Of a stretch of 44,042 nt of DNA, positions 21,730-29,241 are shown in pieces. The notes under the pieces are model-generated. The model worked only from the letters and a program-made list of their open reading frames with translations. It was not told where the DNA came from and searched no databases. Source of the DNA: CAZTXD01 sp964617995 (lineage in GTDB: Bacteria; Actinomycetota; Acidimicrobiia; Spongiisociales; ZC4RG35); the NCBI GenBank assembly GCA_964617995.1, contig CAZTXD010000012.1, positions 1 to 44,042 on the forward strand. Direction: 5' to 3'. Every line of letters starts with the position of its first letter. Within the stretch, counting starts at the first letter, position 1. The translations under genes were made by a program, and so were the position numbers.

Positions 21730-24159
21730 ATGACCTTAGAACACGACCAGTATCCGGATCTGGAAATAGTCGACGAGATGGAGCAGAGCTTCATCGACTA
21801 CGCCATGTCGGTCATCGTGTCGCGGGCGCTTCCCGACGTACGCGACGGGCTCAAGCCGGTGCAGCGACGGATCATCTACTCGATGTTCGAGAACAACATC
21901 GGCCCCACCTCGGCGCACCGGAAATGCTCCAAGGTCGTCGGGGACGTCATGGGCAACTACCACCCCCACGGAGACAAGGCCATATACGACGCCCTGGTTC
22001 GTATGGGCCAGGACTTCTCGATGCGTCACCTCCTCATCGACCCCCAGGGCAACTTCGGGACTCCCGATGACCCGCCGGGTGCTCCCCGCTACACCGAATG
22101 CCGTCTCACGAAGCTGGCGACACAGCTCCTGGAAGGCATACGGGAGAACACGGTGGATTTCGAGGACAACTACTCGGGGGAGATGCAGCAGCCCACTGTG
22201 CTCCCCGCTCGCTACCCCAACCTGTTGGTCAACGGGAGCCAGGGGATCGCCGTCGGTATGGCCACCAACATCCCTCCCCACAATCTGGGGGAGGTGATCG
22301 CCGCCTGCCTGCATCTCCTCGACAACCCCGATGCCACCGCCGAGGAGCTGCTGGCCCACATCCACGGACCCGACTTCCCCACCGGTGGGTATCTGGTGGG
22401 CCGGGCGGGGATAATCGAAGCCCTCACCACGGGCCGGGGATCGGTGGTGATGCGGGCCGTCTGCGACGTGCAGGAGATCCGAAAGGGACGCACCGGAATC
22501 GTCGTGACCGAGTTGCCTTACCAGGTGTCCATCGAGCGGATCGTCGCCAAGATCAAGGTGCTGGTGGACACCAAGCGGCTGAGCGGCATAGCCGAAATAC
22601 GCAACGAGTCCTCCGATCGCGTCGGCACACGCCTGGTCATCGAGCTGAAGCAGAACGCCGTTCCCCAAGTCGTGCTCAACCAGCTCTACAAGATGACACC
22701 TCTCCAGGAGTCCTTCGGCTACAACATGGTCTCGCTGGTCGACGGTGTTCCGCACACCCTCAACATCGCCCAGATGCTTGGCTACTACCTCGACCACCAG
22801 ATGGAGGTCATCGAGCGACGGACGCAGTTCCGCCTCGACGAGGCCACCAGCCGGGCGCACATCCTCGAAGGCCTCATCGTCGCCGTGGACAACATCGACG
22901 AGGTCATACGCATCATCCGCGGGTCGGCCGACACCCCCGCAGCACGTGCTTCTCTCATCGACCGCTTCGACCTCACCGAGATCCAGGCCAACGCCATCCT
23001 CGACATGCCGCTGCGCCGACTCACCGCCCTGGAGGTCGACAAGCTGCGAACCGAGCTGGAAGAACTCCGAGCCCTCATCGCCGAACTGGAGGCGATCCTG
23101 GCCGATCCCGAGCGGCGACGTGACATCATTCGGGAGGAGATGACCGCCATCGGCGACCAGTTCGCGGAGCCGCGCCGGTCGGTGCTGGTGCCGGACGATG
23201 GCGAGATGTCGCTGGAGGACCTCATCGCCGACGACGAACTGATCGTCACCGTCTCCCAGTCCGGCTACGTCAAGTCGGTTCCCGCCAGCACCTATCGCAC
23301 CCAGGGGCGGGGCGGCCGGGGGATCCGCGCCGCCGATCTAGCCGAGAACGACGCCATCAGCCATCTGGTGCACACCACCGCTCACGCCTACCTTCTGTTC
23401 TTCACCAACCGCGGGCAGGTCCACCGGGTCCGTGCCCACGAGATACCCCGCCAGGCTCGCACCGCCAAGGGGGTGCTCGCCCAGTCGGTGCTACCGCTCG
23501 AGCCCGACGAGCGGATCCAGTCGATCATCGACACCCGAGACTATGAGACCGGCCGCTACCTGGTGATGGTCACCAAGCACGGTCAAGCCAAGAAGACCGA
23601 GTTCAAAGAGTACGAGTCCAAGTACCAGACGCTCGTCGCCATCAGACTGGTCGGCGACGACGAACTGGTGTCGGTGCGAACCACCAACGGCGAGAACGAC
23701 ATCCTGATATTCACCAAGAACGGCATGGGCATCCGCTTTCCCGAGACCGACCTGCGGGCGATGGGACGGGGGACCCAAGGAGTGCGCGGTATCAAGCTCC
23801 GCGACGACGACGAGGTGGTGGCAGCCACCTCGTCGGTGGAGGGCGAAGAGATCTTCCTGATGACGTCCGGCGGCTACGGGAAACGCACCAGGTTGTCGGA
23901 GTTCCGGTCCCAGACCCGGGGCGGCGTCGGGGTGAAAGCCTTCAAGCTCACCAAGGTACGCGGAACCCTGGTGGGGGCGGCAGCCGTATCGCCCGGATTT
24001 CAGGCGTTCCTGATCTCGTCGAGCGGCATCGCCATCCGCACACCGGTGGACAAGGTCAGCCGCCAGAAGCGCGACAGCACCGGCGTCAAGGTGATCAACA
24101 TCGGCAACGGGGCACTCTCCACCTTCACGGTGATCGCCAACGGCGACGGGGAGGTCTGA
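21730..24159 (+). CDS. gyrA: DNA gyrase subunit A, Lys at quinolone position 83
   Basis: A protein of 809 aa. The winged-helix/tower domain carries the catalytic Tyr121 (APRYTECRLT). The C-terminal six-blade domain starts near residue 500 with the GyrA box QGRGGRG at 525-531, which identifies gyrase rather than topoisomerase IV. The quinolone-determining stretch reads HPHGDKAIYDALVRM: with E. coli numbering, position 83 is Lys (usually Ser, Ala or Thr) and 87 is Asp. The start ATG 21730 follows a 13-bp hairpin. A compact hairpin after the stop (24165-24179) probably ends the gyrBA transcript. Confidence 0.97.
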   Translation: MTLEHDQYPDLEIVDEMEQSFIDYAMSVIVSRALPDVRDGLKPVQRRIIYSMFENNIGPTSAHRKCSKVVGDVMGNYHPHGDKAIYDALVRMGQDFSMRHLLIDPQGNFGTPDDPPGAPRYTECRLTKLATQLLEGIRENTVDFEDNYSGEMQQPTVLPARYPNLLVNGSQGIAVGMATNIPPHNLGEVIAACLHLLDNPDATAEELLAHIHGPDFPTGGYLVGRAGIIEALTTGRGSVVMRAVCDVQEIRKGRTGIVVTELPYQVSIERIVAKIKVLVDTKRLSGIAEIRNESSDRVGTRLVIELKQNAVPQVVLNQLYKMTPLQESFGYNMVSLVDGVPHTLNIAQMLGYYLDHQMEVIERRTQFRLDEATSRAHILEGLIVAVDNIDEVIRIIRGSADTPAARASLIDRFDLTEIQANAILDMPLRRLTALEVDKLRTELEELRALIAELEAILADPERRRDIIREEMTAIGDQFAEPRRSVLVPDDGEMSLEDLIADDELIVTVSQSGYVKSVPASTYRTQGRGGRGIRAADLAENDAISHLVHTTAHAYLLFFTNRGQVHRVRAHEIPRQARTAKGVLAQSVLPLEPDERIQSIIDTRDYETGRYLVMVTKHGQAKKTEFKEYESKYQTLVAIRLVGDDELVSVRTTNGENDILIFTKNGMGIRFPETDLRAMGRGTQGVRGIKLRDDDEVVAATSSVEGEEIFLMTSGGYGKRTRLSEFRSQTRGGVGVKAFKLTKVRGTLVGAAAVSPGFQAFLISSSGIAIRTPVDKVSRQKRDSTGVKVINIGNGALSTFTVIANGDGEV

Positions 24160-24164
24160 GGCCG

Positions 24165-24179
24165 CGGCGGGAACCGCCG
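24165..24179 (+). terminator. Hairpin after gyrA
   Basis: CGGCGG-GAA-CCGCCG, 5 bases after the gyrA stop: a 6-bp GC stem with a 3-base loop and no U-tract. Likely weak terminator or mRNA 3' end. Confidence 0.5.
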
Positions 24180-24193
24180 AGTGGCCGGATTCG

Positions 24194-24222
24194 TTGGTCT
24201 AAGGGGTTCACCCCCGTACACT
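24194..24222 (+). promoter_or_regulatory. Promoter of the DUF3566 gene
   Basis: TTGGTC (24194-24199), 17 bases, TACACT (24217-24222), 14 bases before the ATG. The spacer contains GGGGTTCACCCC, a small hairpin. Confidence 0.5.
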
Positions 24223-24236
24223 TCCAGAGGACTCCT

Positions 24237-24725
24237 ATGGCAACTGTCAGGCGCGTGCGCCGCATCATCCGCAAGATCGACCCCTGGACGGTCCTGAAGG
24301 TCTCGGCGATCCTCTACGCCGTCGGGGCTGTCGGCCTCGTCCTGGGTGCTGTGATCTTCTGGTCGGTGCTCGAGAACTCGGGCATTCCCGACACTCTCAC
24401 CGAGTTCCTGGTGCGAATCACCCTCATCGAGGAGGGAACGGAGCCCTTCGCCAACAGCGAGCAGTTTTTCCGGTTCGCTGTTTTCGGGTCGATCGTCTGG
24501 TGGGTCATGTCCACGGGGTTCACCACGCTGATGGCGGTCATGTACAACCTGGTGACCGACGTGGTGGGAGGCCTCGAGGTCGTGGTGCTCGAGGAGCATC
24601 TCGGAAGCGGCAACGGCCCGGTGCTGCACCCACCGACCGGCTACACCCACACCAACGGCGGAAGGCTCACCCCACCTCCCGAGCACGCCGACATCCCCAC
24701 CGAGGAAGCCCCCGTCGTTCGCTGA
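24237..24725 (+). CDS. DUF3566 membrane protein
   Basis: A protein of 162 aa. The family start RRIIRKIDPWTVLKVSAILY leads into span 1 (~22-42), an outer segment, and span 2 (~82-108). The second span ends in the conserved LVTDVVGGLEVVVLEE. The Pro-rich tail is variable. This family follows gyrA across Actinobacteria (Rv0007 position). AGAGGA precedes the ATG. The function is not established. Its end faces the 214-aa gene with a shared hairpin. Confidence 0.92.
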   Translation: MATVRRVRRIIRKIDPWTVLKVSAILYAVGAVGLVLGAVIFWSVLENSGIPDTLTEFLVRITLIEEGTEPFANSEQFFRFAVFGSIVWWVMSTGFTTLMAVMYNLVTDVVGGLEVVVLEEHLGSGNGPVLHPPTGYTHTNGGRLTPPPEHADIPTEEAPVVR

Positions 24726-24732
24726 GAGGTCC

Positions 24733-24766
24733 CGGCGAACGTCATGCGGTAGGGGAACGTTCGCCG
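24733..24766. terminator. Bidirectional terminator-like hairpin
   Basis: CGGCGAACGT (24733-24742) and ACGTTCGCCG (24757-24766) are perfect 10-base arms with a 14-base loop between two convergent genes. The minus-strand stop codon (24742-24744) lies in the hairpin. No T-run on either strand. Confidence 0.6.
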
Positions 24767-25386
24767 ACCACCAATCCCATCTCGACTGCGGTGCGCAGAT
24801 AGGCCCGTGACCGTGTCCACGTGGGGATGGGTTCCGTCACCGGCCCCTCGAGGAAGACGCCTATTCCGGCGGCGAGGGCTATCCCGGCCAGGAAGGGGGG
24901 ATGGTCCACCACCACCCGGTGCCTGCTCTCACCCAGGACCATCGCCGCCGCCAGCTCGTTCGAGTCGGCTACCTGGACCTCATGGCCGTCGAACAGCTCC
25001 CGGTGAGCCGGTCGAGCGTCGATAGGAGAGGGAAAGGTGACGGTCTCGTCGCCCATCTCCTCCCCGGGAACGGCGACGGCCACGGAATGCACCCTCTCCA
25101 CGCCGACGGCCAACGCCAGCGCCAACCCCGGGATGGACGCTCCCGAAACACCGGCCTGGCCGGGGAGGTCACCAGAGACGATGACGGGAAGGCCGGCCTC
25201 ACGCGAGGGCGCCGCCGCCTTGTCGGTGCCCACCACGGCGTCGAATCCCGCCAGGGAAGTGACGGTATCGAAATGGGTCGACTTCGCCGGGCCCAGCACG
25301 GCCACTTGCTCTACACCGGGGTGGGTAGAAAGGCTGTGCGCCGCCCGCGTCGTCGTTTCACCGTCGACAACGACGACGAGTCTCAT
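24742..25386 (-). CDS. Unknown protein coupled to the antiporter operon
   Basis: A protein of 214 aa. I do not recognise a family. It opens with an alternating beta/alpha pattern (MRLVVVVDGETTTRAAHSL, VAVLGPAKSTHFDTV, FDAVVGTD) reminiscent of a Rossmann-like sheet. The middle is Gly/Ala-rich (GLALALAVGVERV, VAVAVPGEEMGDETV), and a hydrophobic helix near the C-terminus (PFLAGIALAAGIGVFLEG) could be buried or membrane-associated. The ATG at 25386 shares a base with the stop of a 42-aa membrane peptide gene (TGATG). A much longer upstream extension of the frame is only the shadow of the antiporter gene. It is the last gene of a khtT-khtU-like operon, which suggests a link to cation or pH homeostasis (inference). 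Confidence 0.7.
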   Translation of the reverse strand: MRLVVVVDGETTTRAAHSLSTHPGVEQVAVLGPAKSTHFDTVTSLAGFDAVVGTDKAAAPSREAGLPVIVSGDLPGQAGVSGASIPGLALALAVGVERVHSVAVAVPGEEMGDETVTFPSPIDARPAHRELFDGHEVQVADSNELAAAMVLGESRHRVVVDHPPFLAGIALAAGIGVFLEGPVTEPIPTWTRSRAYLRTAVEMGLVVGERSPTA

Positions 25387-25514
25387 CAAGCGGGATCGAC
25401 GGGCTTCCACCCGCCGGCGTCGGCGGGAGGTCCGTCGCCGAGACGGATACGGATGAACGACACCACTGCTGCCGCCACCACCGCGGCGATCACGAGAGGC
25501 TTGAGACGGGTCAT
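25386..25514 (-). CDS. 42-aa single-span membrane peptide
   Basis: Small gene between khtU and the 214-aa gene. The peptide is 42 aa: a basic start (MTRLKPL), one hydrophobic helix (VIAAVVAAAVVSFI, residues 8-21), then RIRLGDG and a short Pro/Gly tail (WKPVDPA). The ATG at 25514 has GGGGGG a few bases upstream, and it lies 12 bases after the khtU stop. Its TGA overlaps the ATG of the next gene (TGATG). The coupling on one side and the ribosome site support a real gene. It may be a small subunit or modulator of the antiporter (inference). Confidence 0.6.
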   Translation of the reverse strand: MTRLKPLVIAAVVAAAVVSFIRIRLGDGPPADAGGWKPVDPA

Positions 25515-25526
25515 TGCCCCCCGAGT

Positions 25527-26690
25527 CTAGGTGGGGCTGACGACTGCGGGTCCGGTTCGGGCCGCTACCCGGGCGACGACCGGGCCGAGTGTGGCCATCA
25601 CCAGCACGTACGCGGCGGATATGGCTGCCAACTCCGAGCCGCCCCCGGCCGAGACCCCGAGACCGGCGATCACGATCGAGAACTCGCCTCGGGCGGTGAG
25701 CAGGGCGCCTGCTCGACGCCGGCCCCGTCCGCTGACACCCTGACGGCGGGCCGCCCACCATCCCGTGGCGTATTTGGTGGCGCCGCTCAGCGCCGCCAGG
25801 GCCAGCACCGGGACGGCCACGGACGGGATGGCGGTGGGATCGATGCCGAAGCCGAAGAACACGAAGAACACGGCCGCGAACAGGTCCCGGAGCGGTTCCA
25901 GGAAGGTGCGGGCCTGGTGGGCGGCGGGACCGGAGATGCCGATGCCTACCAGAAAGGCTCCCACGGCCGCGGAGACGTGGAGCTGTTCGGCCGCCCCCGC
26001 CACCAGCAGTGTCACACCGAGAACGGTGAGGAGGTTGACTTCGTCGCTGGTGGAGAAGAAGAACTCGCTGAGACGGTCCCCGTGGCTGAGGGCTACGGCC
26101 AGGATCACTGCCACGACGATGAGGGCGGCGGTGATCGATCCCAGCACCGACATGAGGGTGCCGCCAACGGCGAGGGCACCGAGCAGCGGCAGGATCACCG
26201 CCATGGCCAGATCCTCGAAGACGAGTATCGACAGCACCACCGGGGTCTCCCGGTTGCCGAGCCATCCGAGATCGTTGAGTGTCTTGGCCACCACTCCCGA
26301 CGACGAGATGTAGACCACACCTCCGAGGAACAACGAGTGGATGGGACCGAACCCGAGGAGAAGCCCGGCGAGGAATCCGGTGCCGAAGTTGGCACCCAGA
26401 TCGAAAAACCCGGCGGCGGCTCCGGAACGCAGGTTGGAGATCAGCTCCCGGGCGCCGTACTCCAGGCCGAGCATCAGGAGCAGCAGGACCACACCGAGGT
26501 CTGCTCCCGTGGCGATGAACTCCTCGGAGGTCACGACCTCCACCAGCCCACCGGTTCCGAAGGCGAGGCCCCCCAACAGGTACAGGGGGATGGGGGACAA
26601 TCCCAGGCCTTTCGCTACCCGCGCCAGTACGGCGAGTATGAGGATGATTCCCCCGAGTTCGAGAAAGCGGAAGGCCGCCCCTTCGACCAC
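25527..26690 (-). CDS. khtU: CPA2-type cation:proton antiporter (KhtU/KefB-like)
   Basis: A polytopic protein of 387 aa with about 12-13 spans; the Na+/H+ exchanger domain covers nearly all of it. LLLMLGLEYGARELI resembles the family's third span, the middle part has VLSILVFEDLAMAVILPLL (the conserved QDxxA-like acidic position is EDLA), and VFFVFFGFGIDP is the later conserved FFxxxG segment. There is no RCK/TrkA-N domain, consistent with a separate regulator encoded just upstream (11-base gap). GTG 26690 is the start. The likely role is K+ or NH4+ efflux in exchange for H+. The symbol follows the two-gene KhtTU arrangement. Confidence 0.85.
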   Translation of the reverse strand: MVEGAAFRFLELGGIILILAVLARVAKGLGLSPIPLYLLGGLAFGTGGLVEVVTSEEFIATGADLGVVLLLLMLGLEYGARELISNLRSGAAAGFFDLGANFGTGFLAGLLLGFGPIHSLFLGGVVYISSSGVVAKTLNDLGWLGNRETPVVLSILVFEDLAMAVILPLLGALAVGGTLMSVLGSITAALIVVAVILAVALSHGDRLSEFFFSTSDEVNLLTVLGVTLLVAGAAEQLHVSAAVGAFLVGIGISGPAAHQARTFLEPLRDLFAAVFFVFFGFGIDPTAIPSVAVPVLALAALSGATKYATGWWAARRQGVSGRGRRRAGALLTARGEFSIVIAGLGVSAGGGSELAAISAAYVLVMATLGPVVARVAARTGPAVVSPT

Positions 26691-26701
26691 GCTCCCGCCG
26701 C

Positions 26702-27196
26702 CTATCCGTTGGCGAGTATGTCAGATACCAGTTCGATTCCCCGGGGGGTGCCCACCACCACCAGCGTGTCGCCGGCTTCGACGTGGAAGTCCGGGCCAGG
26801 AGCGGGGTAGGGGTCGTCGCCGCGGATCACCGCCACGACCGAGACGCCGGTGCGGGTGCGGATGCGCGCATCGCCGATGGTGCGGTCGGCGTACTTCGAC
26901 TCGGACTCCACCACGAGCCAGTCGATGGCGAGCCCCTCGATGTGCTGCTGGAGATGGGAGAGGTTCTCGACCACCTGGGAGCCGCCCAGGGCATCGACGA
27001 GGGTGTGGGACTCGTCGTCGCTGAGGTGGAGGGAAACGGCCGGCTTGTCGGGATCGTCGGCAGGGCATACGAAGAGTTCCCGCCGGCCGGTGCGGTGGTG
27101 TATGACCCCCAACCGTTGACCGGATTCGGTGTCGAACTCGTATCGAACTCCAACTCCCGGCAGCTTCGTCTGTTCGATGCGTGCCATGCCGACCAT
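26702..27196 (-). CDS. khtT: TrkA-C regulatory subunit of the antiporter (KhtT-like)
   Basis: A protein of 164 aa from ATG 27196 (161 aa if ATG 27187 is used). The N-terminal half starts with IEQTKLPGVGVRYEF, typical of KhtT-type subunits. The C-terminal half is a TrkA-C (RCK_C) domain: DRTIGDARIRTRTGVSVVAV, then PGPDFHVEAGDTLVVVG. Such domains bind nucleotides or c-di-AMP and gate the partner antiporter (family knowledge). It is the first gene of the minus-strand operon, 56-65 bases from the divergent DUF1697 gene. No strong ribosome site is seen before either ATG. Confidence 0.85.
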   Translation of the reverse strand: MVGMARIEQTKLPGVGVRYEFDTESGQRLGVIHHRTGRRELFVCPADDPDKPAVSLHLSDDESHTLVDALGGSQVVENLSHLQQHIEGLAIDWLVVESESKYADRTIGDARIRTRTGVSVVAVIRGDDPYPAPGPDFHVEAGDTLVVVGTPRGIELVSDILANG

Positions 27197-27252
27197 GGTG
27201 CCACATGTGGGGAGAGTTGGTGTCCACCCCGCCAGGAGACGACACTCGAAAC

Positions 27253-27786
27253 ATGAGGTATGCGGCCTTTCTCCAGGGGATCAACCTGGGCGGCCAGCGG
27301 AAAGTCCCGATGGCGGCTCTGCGAGATGTCCTCACGGAAGCCGGCTTCGCAGACGTCCACACCTACGTGAGGAGCGGGAACGTGGTGTTCGGCTCGTCGC
27401 TGGATGCGGCCGCGGCCCGGGAAGTCGCCGCCTCCGCCATCAGTGAGGCCTTCGGGTTCGGCGTGTCGTTGGTCGTGGTCGACGGGACCGAGCTGGACGG
27501 CATCATCGAGTCCAACCCCTACCCGGATGCGGCCGCGGCCGACCCGACCAAGGTGCATGTCACCCTGCTGGACCCCGCACCCGACGCGTCGACCTGGGAC
27601 CGCGTCGAGGCCCCACCTCCGGAGGAGTTCGAGGCACGCGGCCGCGTGCTCTACGTGCACCTGCCCAACGGGATGGGACGCTCGAAGCTGGCCGAAATGC
27701 TCCGGCGGGCCACATCCGACGTCACCGCCACCACCCGCAACTGGCGCACCATGCTGGCTGTGGCGGAGATGATGCGGGGCGGCTGA
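27253..27786 (+). CDS. DUF1697 family protein
   Basis: A protein of 177 aa. The family start MRYAAFLQGINLGGQRKVPM is diagnostic, followed by TYVRSGNVVF and LYVHLPNGMGRSKLAEML. These cytoplasmic proteins are widespread in Actinobacteria and have no assigned biochemical function. ATG 27253 is chosen since upstream in-frame codons extend into the khtT promoter area and do not match the family start. Confidence 0.9.
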   Translation: MRYAAFLQGINLGGQRKVPMAALRDVLTEAGFADVHTYVRSGNVVFGSSLDAAAAREVAASAISEAFGFGVSLVVVDGTELDGIIESNPYPDAAAADPTKVHVTLLDPAPDASTWDRVEAPPPEEFEARGRVLYVHLPNGMGRSKLAEMLRRATSDVTATTRNWRTMLAVAEMMRGG

Positions 27787-27875
27787 GGGCGATCAGGGGC
27801 TTGCAGATCCCCGGCACAGTGCCCGGCGGTCCCTCGTCGAGGCGTCGGGCGCGCCCGTTTTCCGAGCCCTCCCGG

Positions 27876-27887
27876 CGGGTAGGGAAA
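27876..27887. repeat. GCGGGTAGGGAA element, copy 1
   Basis: A 12-base element 20 bases before the flippase ATG. An identical copy lies at 32284-32295 before a glycosyltransferase gene, and an inverted copy with one base deleted is at 32218-32228. It may be a shared regulatory or mRNA leader element. Confidence 0.4.
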
Positions 27888-27907
27888 CCCAGCTGAGAAA
27901 GTAGACG

Positions 27908-29134
27908 ATGATCCGAGGGCTTCGGGCCACAGCCAGGACACCTGACCTTCGCGGGCTCGTCGGCGAGCAGGTGCTCGTAACCGGAGCCCAGCTGGTATCG
28001 GGGGTGGGCAACCTGCTGTTCGTGGTGTTGGCCGCTCGCATCCTCCCTCCCGCCGGTTTTGCCCGTCTGGCTGCCTTCCTCGCCCTGTACCTGGTCGTCC
28101 ACATGCCCACCGGGAGCCTCAGTGCCGCCAGCACGCTGGCACCCGCGCGCGCTCCGGGCTTGCGACGGCGCCTTCTTTTCCCGGTGTTCGTCGTCGCGGC
28201 CGCGGTCACCGCAGCCGCACCCCTAGGAGCCCCGCTCCTCGGACTCCCACCCGGGATGGTGATGCTGATCGGTGCCACCGTGATGGTGGCACCGTTCCTG
28301 GCCCTGGAACGGGGACCTCTCCACGGGTTCAGCATGAACGGCCAGGTGTCCGCCACGCTGGTCGTCGAGCCGCTCGTCAGACTGGTCATCGGCCTGCCGC
28401 TGGCGGTGTGGCTCGGAGATGTGGGCGGGGCGCTGGGCGTGGTCCTGGCCGGATATGCAGCGCTGGCGGTGGCGGCTTTCCGACGCTCGGGCGATCCTCG
28501 AGGGCGTTGGCTCTCCACCGGGGCGGAACGTCCGGACGAGGGCACAGGGTTCTGGTGGACCGCGGCGGCGTTCCTGATGCTGGCGCTGTTCCAGAAGCAG
28601 GACGTCGTGTTCGCCAACCGCTTCCTCCCGGCCCAGGAAGCGGCCGTGTTCGCGGTGGTCGCCACGCTGGGGGGTGCTGCGGTGCTGGCCAGCATCAGGG
28701 TGCCGCTGGTCCTCATCCCCCGTGCCGTGCGCGGATCGACTCGGGCCCTGGGAGTGGCGCTGGGATTGGCGGCCGGTTTGGGGCTGGGAGCCGTGGCGGT
28801 GGTTGCCTTGGCCCCCGAGTTCATCGTGTCGACGATCTTTGGGATGCGGTACGAGGGGGCAGGGAGAATAGTGGTCCCCTATACGGCCGCCATGGCCGGT
28901 CTGGCCGTGACCCGGGTGCTGGCCGCCTACCACTGCGCCGCCGGCAGGCCCCGGGCCGTCGCCGCCCTCGTCGCCTCCGTTGTCGCTCTCCACATCGTGA
29001 TGCTGATCGCCCTGGGAAGCGACGCGGGCGGTGTGGTGATGGCCACGCTGGCTGCCAATGTGGTGCTGATCGTGCTGGCGGGAGCCCGGGCCCTCTTCCG
29101 GGTCGGAATCGTGCGCCGGTCAGTGCGAACCTGA
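27908..29134 (+). CDS. Polysaccharide flippase (MOP superfamily, Wzx-like)
   Basis: A protein of 408 aa with about 12 hydrophobic spans. The start resembles Wzx/O-antigen transporters: RGLVGEQVLVTGAQLVSGVGNLLFVVLAARILPPAGFARLAAF (first two helices). FQKQDVVFANRFLPAQEAAVFA in the seventh-span region is typical of the Polysacc_synt family. It probably moves lipid-linked glycan units across the membrane. It begins a region of glycosyl- and sulfotransferases. It is not a MurJ: the sequence lacks the MurJ-type first helices and is shorter. Weak ribosome site. Confidence 0.8.
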   Translation: MIRGLRATARTPDLRGLVGEQVLVTGAQLVSGVGNLLFVVLAARILPPAGFARLAAFLALYLVVHMPTGSLSAASTLAPARAPGLRRRLLFPVFVVAAAVTAAAPLGAPLLGLPPGMVMLIGATVMVAPFLALERGPLHGFSMNGQVSATLVVEPLVRLVIGLPLAVWLGDVGGALGVVLAGYAALAVAAFRRSGDPRGRWLSTGAERPDEGTGFWWTAAAFLMLALFQKQDVVFANRFLPAQEAAVFAVVATLGGAAVLASIRVPLVLIPRAVRGSTRALGVALGLAAGLGLGAVAVVALAPEFIVSTIFGMRYEGAGRIVVPYTAAMAGLAVTRVLAAYHCAAGRPRAVAALVASVVALHIVMLIALGSDAGGVVMATLAANVVLIVLAGARALFRVGIVRRSVRT

Positions 29135-29145
29135 CAGCGTGACGT

Positions 29146-29241
29146 TCACAGGATCCCGGCGAGAGCGGCAACGACCACCATGCCCACCCACAGGATCGCC
29201 GCCAGCAGGAACCGCAGCCAGAGTTGCTTCAGGTATCTCAT
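29146..29241 (-). CDS. 31-aa membrane peptide coupled to the Nramp-like gene
   Basis: A peptide of 31 aa: a basic start (MRYLKQLWLRF), then one helix (LLAAILWVGMVVVAALAGIL) running to the C-terminus. Its ATG overlaps the stop of the transporter gene (ATGA), so it can be made by re-initiation. It is convergent with the flippase, 11 bases away. Small single-span partners are known for several transporters; an association here is inferred. Confidence 0.55.
   Translation of the reverse strand: MRYLKQLWLRFLLAAILWVGMVVVAALAGIL

Noticed and set aside
24726..24800. tRNA-Ile/tRNA-Ala genes expected after gyrA-DUF3566 by mycobacterial synteny
   Set aside because: No cloverleaf or TTCGA-type T-loop is visible here; the gap holds only a convergent hairpin.
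25387..26265. Upstream extension of the 214-aa protein frame
   Set aside because: It runs inside khtU on the same strand in another frame and has shadow composition; the coupled ATG at 25386 is the better start.
27908..29134. The flippase as the missing MurJ
   Set aside because: The N-terminal helices and length fit Wzx/O-antigen transporters, and it sits in a glycan region rather than the peptidoglycan locus.
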